Assembly (NCBI GenBank): GCA_020633435.1
Contig: JACKDP010000003.1
Coordinates: forward strand, 558,001-622,000
DNA from: Myxococcales bacterium
GTDB taxonomy: Bacteria; Myxococcota_A; Bradymonadia; UBA7976; UBA1532
Reading direction: 5' to 3'
Length of the DNA stretch: 64,000 nt
How positions within the stretch are numbered: position 1 is the stretch's first letter; each line of letters begins with the position of its first letter. This document shows positions 58,467 through 64,000 of this stretch, piece by piece. Both the position numbers and the translations under genes were made by a program. The notes beneath the pieces are model-generated. The model had not been told where the DNA came from, searched no databases, and saw nothing but the letters and a program-made list of their open reading frames with translations.

Positions 58467-61400
58467 GTGGAATGGATCGTGATCGAGGGGGTCGATGACG
58501 CCGGCGCGAGGCTGACGGCCTTGCGCTTGTCCGATGGCGCCACGCGCCTGCTCTTCGCCACCGAGCAGCCCGCCCCGCTGCACGCCAGCCTCCACCCCCA
58601 GGTCACCCGCGTGGCCATCGACGCCGTGTCCCGCGGCGCCGCCGGGGGCCGCTCCCGCAGCCGCGTGGGCATCGTGAACCTGGAGCGCCCCGGGGTGGGC
58701 TGGCTGCGCCAGTCCCTCGATCCCCAGTGGCGCGTCGGCCACGCCGTCTTCGACGACTCCGGCTCGCGCCTGGCGCTGGAGGGGGCCTGGGACGGGGTGC
58801 CCATCAGCGACATCTACGTGTACGCGCTGACGTTTTCGGGCAACTCCGTGCGCGAGGAGGTCCTCGCGGGGGCGGGCAACCCGTCCCGCATGGGCTGCCG
58901 CCAGCCCCTCTTCGTCGACGGCGGCAAGCAGCTGCTGTACCTGCGCAACACCCTCGCCGAGGGGGCGTGGGAGGTCTGCGTCATCGACCTGGAGCGCGAC
59001 GGCGACTCGGCCAGCCTGCTGGAGGGCCGCGCCCCGTCGGTGCTGGCGCTGACGCTGACCGAGGGCGCCGACGCGGTGCCCGACATCCGCCTGTGCTACT
59101 GCGGGGCCATCAAGCAGGTCTTCTGGGTCGGCCGCACCCGCGGCGCCACCCGCCACCAGGTGCGCACGGCGCGGCTGGGCGTGCGGCCCCACACCGACCT
59201 GGGGCCCACCCACCTGAAGGTCGAGGAGCTCTGCGTCGCCCGGGGCGGCGAGCTGCTGGCGGCCTCGGCGGACGGCCAGATCTGGCTCACCGACGTCGAG
59301 ACGGGGGCCACCGTCGCCATCGTCCAGGGGGATCACGGCGTCAGCCACCGCGGCCTGGCCTTCGACGAGGCCGAGGGGCGCCTGCTGTTCTGCACCAACG
59401 GCGCCGCCGGGGCCCAGATCCGCAGCGTGGACCTGGCGACGCGCGCGGTGACGACGCTGCACGAGCTGGGGGACGTCGCCATCGTGGCCCTGCATGGCGT
59501 CATCGACGACGCCGCCGTCTGGGCCCGGCTGGAGGGCTTCACCTCCGTGGCCGCCCCGGCCCGGCCCGACGGGGACGCCACCGCCGTCCACCGCATCGAC
59601 GGCATGGACGACCCCGACGTCTTCATGGGCCGCACCGAGGACGACGCGAGCACCTGGGATGGCTCCGTGGAGATGGTGGTCGAGGACCCCACCCTGGAGC
59701 AGCGCCTCGCCGACCTGGACGCCGACGGCGAGACGCGCATGGAGGCCGCCCCGGACGTCGCCGCCCCCGCCGCGCCGGCCGAGCCCGCCCCGCCCCCCGA
59801 TCCCCAGGTCGACTTCGGCCGCTGGATGCGCCACGTCGGGGGCCTGGATGATCCGGACAAGGCGCTGAAATCACTGGAGAAGATCCGGGAGGATGCCGGG
59901 CTGCGCGAGGCGGCCCGCATGTACCTGGGCACCCAGCGCCGCCGCGCCGCGGGCCGCGAGGACGTGCCCGTGCCCCTGCTCCAGGCCATCGTGGCGGCGG
60001 CCCACCTGCACCTGAACGAGGCCCGCGGCGAGCTGCTGGAGCTCTGCCGCCGGGGCCGGCCGCGCGTCGACGACGGCGGCCTGCTGGAGACGGACGAGCA
60101 CTTCGCCCTGGCGGCCCTGCTCTACATCGACGGCCACAGCCCGCGCTTCTCGTGGTCGAAGATCTACCGCGACTACGAGGGCATGCTCGTCAAGATCAAC
60201 GAGGTGCTCGAGGACGAAGGGGAGGGGGCCGCGACGCGCATCATGGCGGCCTTCGCCGAGGGCTACTCCCGCCAGATCGCGGGGGTCCTGGCGGTGCTGG
60301 ATCCCACGGCCACCCCCACCTTCGACGCCCGGAAGTTCCGCGAGCAGTCCCTGGCCCAGCTCGCCGCCCAGGCCACCATGGAGGAGGAGGCGCGGCGCCA
60401 GATGGAGGCCGAGGAGGCCGCGCTGCGCGAGGCGGCGGAGGCCGAGGCCCGGGCGGCGGAGGAGGCCGCGGCCGAGGCCGAGGCCCAGGCGGCCGCCGAA
60501 GCGGCGCGGCTGGAGGCCGAGCGGCTGGAGGCCGAGCGGCGCGAGGCGGCTCGCCTGGAGGCCGAGCGGCGCGAGGCGGCCCGGCGCGAGGCGGCCGAGG
60601 AGGCCCGGCGCCAGGCCGAGCAGCGCCGCCGCGCCGAGGAAGAGGAGGCCCGCCGCAAGGCCGACGAGGCGCGCCGCAAGGCCGAGGAGGAGCAGCGCTG
60701 GGAGGCCCAGCGTCGCCGCGCCGAGGAGGAGGCCCGCGGCGCCGAGGAGCGGGCCTGGGCCGAGCGCCGCGCCGCCATGGAGCAGGCCGAGGCGGAGGCG
60801 AACCGGCAGTCCCGCGAGGCGCGCCAGGCCGCCGAGGAGGCCGCCGAGCGCGCGCGGGCCGACGCCGCCGCCAAGATCGCCGCGGCCGAGCAGGCCGCCC
60901 GGGAGGCCGAGGCCGCCCTGGCCGCCGCCGAGGCCGCCGCGCGCCTGCAGGACGTGGCGCCGCCCTCGGCCCCGCGCGCGGCCACGCCGACCGCCCGGGC
61001 CAGCGGCGGCGGGGCAGCCCCTTCAACCCCTGGCCGGCGCCAGCACGCCGCCGCGCCCGATGAGCCGGCCCGAGCCCGGCCGCGCCGCCCCCGACTTCGG
61101 GACCAGCCGCCGCGCCGACGACTTCGCCGCCGACGAGAGCGTCGATCTGCCCGCGGCCGCCCCGCCGCCGGGGGCCGCGCCGCCCATCGTGCCCATCGCC
61201 GGCCTCTTCGCGGCCGCCAGCGGCCTGTCCCTGACCATCCTGGGCCTCACCGGCCTCGGGGGCCTGGTGGCCTTCCTCGGGATCATCTGGGTGGCCGGCG
61301 GCGGGGGCCTCTTCGCCGACCGCCGCTGGGGCTGGCTGCTGGCCCTGGCCGGCTACGGCCTCAACGCCATCGGCCTCATCGCCCTCGGCGTCGGCCCGCT

Positions 61401-61664
61401 GCCCGAGTGGCTGTCCGGGGCGCTCTTCGTGCTCTGGGGCATCGCGGCGGCGGGGCTGGGGGCGGCGCTGCTGCACCCCAACCTGCGCGCCCGCTTCGGG
61501 CCGGGGCGCCGGAAGTTCTAGGAAAAACGGGTGCTTCCGGCCCGCGTCGTCAGGGCACCGTGACCTGGACGCCGCCGCCGCCGCGCCCCGTGCCGAGGGG
61601 CTGGCCGTCGGCCACGCAGGTCGCCGAGCCCACCTCGCCGCCGTCGCAGACGAAGACGTCGTAG
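58467..61664 (+). CDS. Propeller-like protein with long coiled coil; 3' end probably frameshifted
   Basis: GTG at 58467 with GGAGG upstream. Residues 1-400 show repeated strands like a WD/TolB-type propeller (VGHAVFDDSGSRLALEG, QLLYLRNTLAEGAWEVCVID, LLAASADGQIWLTDVETG). Residues 450-620 are helical. About 630-840 is an Ala/Glu/Arg-rich coiled coil (many ARREAAEEARRQAEQ-like heptads). After about residue 850 (near 61010) the frame becomes Arg/Pro-rich and shadow-like through 61664, while frame +1 encodes a four-helix membrane protein (61060-61521). A one-base shift near 61010-61060 would join the two. Real protein end is therefore uncertain. Function unknown. Confidence 0.72.
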   Translation: MEWIVIEGVDDAGARLTALRLSDGATRLLFATEQPAPLHASLHPQVTRVAIDAVSRGAAGGRSRSRVGIVNLERPGVGWLRQSLDPQWRVGHAVFDDSGSRLALEGAWDGVPISDIYVYALTFSGNSVREEVLAGAGNPSRMGCRQPLFVDGGKQLLYLRNTLAEGAWEVCVIDLERDGDSASLLEGRAPSVLALTLTEGADAVPDIRLCYCGAIKQVFWVGRTRGATRHQVRTARLGVRPHTDLGPTHLKVEELCVARGGELLAASADGQIWLTDVETGATVAIVQGDHGVSHRGLAFDEAEGRLLFCTNGAAGAQIRSVDLATRAVTTLHELGDVAIVALHGVIDDAAVWARLEGFTSVAAPARPDGDATAVHRIDGMDDPDVFMGRTEDDASTWDGSVEMVVEDPTLEQRLADLDADGETRMEAAPDVAAPAAPAEPAPPPDPQVDFGRWMRHVGGLDDPDKALKSLEKIREDAGLREAARMYLGTQRRRAAGREDVPVPLLQAIVAAAHLHLNEARGELLELCRRGRPRVDDGGLLETDEHFALAALLYIDGHSPRFSWSKIYRDYEGMLVKINEVLEDEGEGAATRIMAAFAEGYSRQIAGVLAVLDPTATPTFDARKFREQSLAQLAAQATMEEEARRQMEAEEAALREAAEAEARAAEEAAAEAEAQAAAEAARLEAERLEAERREAARLEAERREAARREAAEEARRQAEQRRRAEEEEARRKADEARRKAEEEQRWEAQRRRAEEEARGAEERAWAERRAAMEQAEAEANRQSREARQAAEEAAERARADAAAKIAAAEQAAREAEAALAAAEAAARLQDVAPPSAPRAATPTARASGGGAAPSTPGRRQHAAAPDEPARARPRRPRLRDQPPRRRLRRRRERRSARGRPAAGGRAAHRAHRRPLRGRQRPVPDHPGPHRPRGPGGLPRDHLGGRRRGPLRRPPLGLAAGPGRLRPQRHRPHRPRRRPAARVAVRGALRALGHRGGGAGGGAAAPQPARPLRAGAPEVLGKTGASGPRRQGTVTWTPPPPRPVPRGWPSATQVAEPTSPPSQTKTS
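61060..61521 (+). CDS. Four-helix membrane protein, probably the C-terminal part of the preceding gene
   Basis: 153 residues from an ATG at 61060 without a clear ribosome site. About four hydrophobic segments: IVPIAGLFAAASGLSLTIL, LGGLVAFLGIIWVAGGGGLF, WGWLLALAGYGLNAIGLIAL and LSGALFVLWGIAAAGLGAAL. The frame is open upstream of the ATG for at least the linker, and the composition fits a real gene, unlike the competing frame of the upstream gene over the same bases. Either a separate overlapping gene or the frameshifted end of the propeller/coiled-coil protein. Confidence 0.5.
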   Translation: MSRPEPGRAAPDFGTSRRADDFAADESVDLPAAAPPPGAAPPIVPIAGLFAAASGLSLTILGLTGLGGLVAFLGIIWVAGGGGLFADRRWGWLLALAGYGLNAIGLIALGVGPLPEWLSGALFVLWGIAAAGLGAALLHPNLRARFGPGRRKF

Positions 61665-62617
61665 GCGTCGTCGTCGGCCCCGGCGGCCTCGACCACCTCG
61701 AGCACGCACCCCCGCAGGTCACGGCCGAAGCGCACGGCCAGGAGGCCGCCGACGCCCAGCGACACATAGTCCGACGGGCTGGACGCCGCGGTGCAGGCGG
61801 CGCCGTCATCACGCGCCGCGTCGGGATCGCCGCGGACGGTCGGGCAGCCGTCGCGCTGCTCGTCGCACACCTCGCCGTCCCCGAGCACGAGCAGCGCGGC
61901 GAGGGTCGGGATGGCCGCGCCGTCGCAGGTGGCGGCCAGGCCGCAGATGTCGGCGCCGGGGGTGCCGACCTCGGTCGGCTGCGGGGAGGCGTCCACCACG
62001 AAGACCCAGTCCATGGCGGGGGCCATCGGCTCCGGCTCCGGCCCGGACATCGGCTCGGGCTCCTCGCCGCTGATGCGGCGCACGTCCTCGGCGACGCGCC
62101 CGCAGGGATCCGTCACCTGCACGCGGAAGTAGATCGGCCCGTCCACGCCTTCGATCGCGTCGGCGAAGACCACGAACCCTGGCTCCTCCACCGTCCCGTC
62201 GGCGGTGACGTTCAAGGGCCCCTCCAGCAGGACGGTGCGCTCCTCGCGGACCTCGCCGCAGGGCCCGTCGGGGCAGGTGGCCGGCCCGACCTCGAGGGTG
62301 AAGCGCAGCTCCAGGCTGTTGTAGCGATCGAGCTGGGCGCCGAAGACGCGGACGCTGCCGAAGAGGTGCACGCCGCCCTGGGGGCCGTAGAAGAGGGGCG
62401 GCAGCTCGCCCTCGGCCAGGGCCACGAAGCCCGATCGGCCGGTGCCCAGCTCGACGCTCAGCGCGGGCTCGGCGTCACACTCGGCCGTCTCGGTCAGGCC
62501 CCCCGACGAGGCGCAGCCCTGCCGGTCCTGGACGCACGGCCCCTCCACGTTCTCGCAGCCACCGCCGCCGCAGCCCGGCAGGCCGACGGTGAGCACCAGC
62601 ATCTTCCAGAGCCGCAT
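61550..62617 (-). CDS. Predicted lipoprotein of unknown function
   Basis: 355 residues from the ATG at 62617, which starts a lipoprotein signal with lipobox VGLPGC; a 15-residue upstream extension is rejected. Cys-rich N-terminus (GCENVEGPCVQDRQGC), a beta-rich middle with SLELRFTLEVGPATCPDGPC and VDGPIYFRVQVTDPCGRVA, and an Asp/Pro-rich hinge (SGEEPEPMSGPEPEPMAPAM). The C-terminal half again looks beta-rich with several cysteines (DVFVCDGGEVGSATCVADG). No named family recognised. Convergent with the frameshifted gene. Confidence 0.78.
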   Translation of the reverse strand: MRLWKMLVLTVGLPGCGGGGCENVEGPCVQDRQGCASSGGLTETAECDAEPALSVELGTGRSGFVALAEGELPPLFYGPQGGVHLFGSVRVFGAQLDRYNSLELRFTLEVGPATCPDGPCGEVREERTVLLEGPLNVTADGTVEEPGFVVFADAIEGVDGPIYFRVQVTDPCGRVAEDVRRISGEEPEPMSGPEPEPMAPAMDWVFVVDASPQPTEVGTPGADICGLAATCDGAAIPTLAALLVLGDGEVCDEQRDGCPTVRGDPDAARDDGAACTAASSPSDYVSLGVGGLLAVRFGRDLRGCVLEVVEAAGADDDAYDVFVCDGGEVGSATCVADGQPLGTGRGGGGVQVTVP

Positions 62618-62627
62618 CGCGCACCTC

Positions 62628-62861
62628 CTACGTGAAGTTTCGCCCGCAGCGCGGGCAGACATCGTTGAAACGACTGACGTTTCCCCGCCAGCCGCAGCCG
62701 CCGCAGGTGCGGGCGCCCATGAAGGGGTGCTGCCGCTCGGGCTGCCGGAGCAGCCGCTTCGCCAGGCCGTAGCCGCCCAGCAGCACCACCAGCGCGGCGG
62801 CCGCCTGCCAGGCCACGAAGCCCCCGGGGAGCGGGTAGAGGAGCGCCTCCTGGAGCGTCAA
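62628..62861 (-). CDS. Small membrane protein with C-terminal zinc ribbon
   Basis: 77 residues from a TTG at 62861 that overlaps the Hsp90-like stop as TTGA. One membrane helix (FVAWQAAAALVVLLGGYGL, about 14-32). The cytoplasmic-type tail has a zinc ribbon with CGGCGWRGN and VCPRCGRNF, two CxxC pairs. A larger in-frame extension runs back through the Hsp90-like gene and is a shadow. Translationally coupled to the chaperone gene, so possibly a helper or membrane tether; this is inference. Confidence 0.65.
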   Translation of the reverse strand: MTLQEALLYPLPGGFVAWQAAAALVVLLGGYGLAKRLLRQPERQHPFMGARTCGGCGWRGNVSRFNDVCPRCGRNFT

Positions 62862-64000
62862 AGCAGCGCCCCCAGGCCCGCCGAGAGGTCGGCGAAGGCG
62901 CCCGCGGCGTCCACGTCGGTGGCGCCGCCGCTCGCGAAGAGGGCCGCGATGGCCTTGAGCACCCGGGCCACCTCGGCCTGGCGGGGGCCCTCGGCGGCCA
63001 GCAGCGCGCGCACGAGGGGGGCGTCGAGGTTCACGAAGACGCGGGCCTCGACGCTGCCGTCGATGGCCGCGGTGAAGCGCCGGGCCAGGCCGAGGATGGC
63101 GCTCGAGATGCGGCGGTCGGCCTCGTCGGCCTCCAGGCGCGCCTTCAGGGCCGCCTCGTGGTCGGGCACCAGGACCAGCGGCAGCGTCGTCGGGCTGAAG
63201 CGGGTCGGCATGATGCGCCGGCCCGGCCCCCCCAGCAGCGCCTCGAGCGCGGCCTGGGTGGCCGCGTCCACGACGGCCGGCGGGAAGATGGCGGCCTCGC
63301 CGGCGCGCGTCCCGGTGCGCACCAGCTCGGCGCCCACCCGCTTCGCCTCGCGCTCGCAGAAGGGCAGGACGGCGTAGCGGGTGCCATCCACCACCGGGAT
63401 GTGCTGGGCCTTGAAGAGCATGGCCTCGTGCTCGCCCGCGTCGCCGAGCTTCACCGGGATGCGGCCCCGGGTGCGCCGGCGCAGCACCTCCAGCGACAGA
63501 TCCCCCTGGCTCGTCGGCACCTTGAGGCGCGGAGCCAGCAGCTCGAAGAGCCGGTCGTCGCAGAGGGCCGCCCCGAGCAGCGCCTCGTTGTGCCGCGTGA
63601 GCACGCGCCGCCAGGCCGCCTCGTCCTCGCGGGCCACCTGCTGCAGCCCGTCGATGAGGGCCTCGCGCACCTCGCGCTGGGCGTCGCGGTACCGGGCGTC
63701 GGTCTGCAGGGACTCCCGGCTGGCGGTGGGCGTCAGGCTGACGGACTCCAGCACCGCCCCGCAGAAGCCGGCCCAGACGGGCAGCAGGTCGCGCGCGTCG
63801 CCGTCCACCAGCATGCCCCGCACGAAGGCGGCCACCTGGCGGTTGTCGGTGGTGCCGTAGGTGCCGCCGTCCTGCACCCACGCGACGCCGCGCACCGTCT
63901 CGCCCTCCACGGGCACCACGCAGAGCGGGGCGAAGCTGCGGTCGAAGCGCTCCGCGAAGGCCAGGGCCTCCTTCCTCCAGCGCAGCGGCGCCAGGTCCGG
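62858..64000 (-). CDS. Hsp90/HtpG-like chaperone, C-terminal part (5' partial)
   Basis: The frame is open from the right edge (first codons read LAPLRWRKEALAFAERFDRS); about 380 residues are visible and the start is outside. Hsp90 middle-domain block: TTDNRQVAAFVRGMLVDGDARDLL followed by PVWAGFCGAVLESVSL and TASRESLQTDARYRDAQREV, which parallel the HtpG segment around 'LLPxxLxFVKGVVDSxDLPLNVSRExLQ'. The end departs from HtpG (helical, Ala/Leu-rich). The ATP-binding GHKL domain would be upstream in the missing part. It looks like an HtpG-related family rather than canonical HtpG. Confidence 0.78.
   Translation of the reverse strand, partial: PDLAPLRWRKEALAFAERFDRSFAPLCVVPVEGETVRGVAWVQDGGTYGTTDNRQVAAFVRGMLVDGDARDLLPVWAGFCGAVLESVSLTPTASRESLQTDARYRDAQREVREALIDGLQQVAREDEAAWRRVLTRHNEALLGAALCDDRLFELLAPRLKVPTSQGDLSLEVLRRRTRGRIPVKLGDAGEHEAMLFKAQHIPVVDGTRYAVLPFCEREAKRVGAELVRTGTRAGEAAIFPPAVVDAATQAALEALLGGPGRRIMPTRFSPTTLPLVLVPDHEAALKARLEADEADRRISSAILGLARRFTAAIDGSVEARVFVNLDAPLVRALLAAEGPRQAEVARVLKAIAALFASGGATDVDAAGAFADLSAGLGALL

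Overview
The window is very GC-rich bacterial DNA, estimated by eye at roughly 70 percent or more. It most likely comes from the Myxococcota (former Deltaproteobacteria). Support comes from four DUF2330 proteins and one protease-like protein ending in a small-residue/Cys segment, a hydrophobic stretch and an Arg run (MYXO-CTERM-like sorting tails). Further support comes from Asp/Pro- or Gly-rich lipoproteins, a membrane Ser/Thr kinase, two DUF4388/PATAN-type proteins and a thrombospondin-type-3 repeat protein. Coding density is high; only 53143-53473 exceeds 300 bases without a gene. I cannot name a genus.

Layout. 1-7141 (+): tail of a membrane phosphoesterase-like protein; a UvrD/Rep helicase overlapping a Tim44-like membrane protein and a lipoprotein; then a PP2C phosphatase, a TPR protein and FdhD. 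7143-14181 (-): a small membrane protein and four tandem DUF2330 genes. 14364-15713 (+): Ser/Thr kinase. 15718-24322 (-): housekeeping block, listed in direction of transcription: FHA-DUF4388 protein, unknown acidic protein, dnaG, rpoD, a CAU-decoding tRNA, a C4 zinc-ribbon coiled-coil protein, RNase P RNA with its terminator, smpB and an endonuclease/exonuclease/phosphatase-family protein. 24515-24793 (+): TatA. 24975-31571 (-): surface proteins (TSP3 repeat protein, beta-barrel, 1529-residue repeat lipoprotein). 31723-41686: metabolism and envelope genes, including a dienelactone hydrolase, a PanE-like reductase, a Mla-type lipid transporter whose ATPase and permease are one chain, a COG3044 ATPase, a degenerate receiver/DUF4388/J-like protein, guanine deaminase and a 2OG-Fe(II) oxygenase.

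41639-43282 is a small foreign-looking cassette: a PD-(D/E)XK nuclease gene, a coupled unknown gene and an IS3-type transposase remnant between two identical 48-bp direct repeats that copy the 3' end of the oxygenase gene. 43285-49755 is a nitric-oxide/nitrite module. A NorR-type sigma54 activator diverges from ric (di-iron repair), a lipid-anchored copper nitrite reductase fused to cytochrome c, nirV, a SCO copper chaperone and a porin. The intergenic region holds a near-consensus -24/-12 promoter and three GT-N7-AC sites. In this reading NorR senses NO and switches on Fe-S repair and nitrite reduction, while SCO and NirV help mature NirK.

49772-64000: a surface protein with 39-residue repeats and a phage-type S74 autocleaving chaperone domain, lipoproteins, a MYXO-CTERM protease-like protein with a changed zinc motif, a double-GNAT protein, an NqrM-like protein, a one-chain aconitase/isopropylmalate-dehydratase-type enzyme, a propeller/coiled-coil protein with a probable frameshift, a zinc-ribbon protein and the C-terminal part of an Hsp90-like chaperone cut by the window edge. 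The best candidates for something new are the repeat-bracketed nuclease cassette and the DUF2330 array. The NO module is the best supported regulatory circuit.
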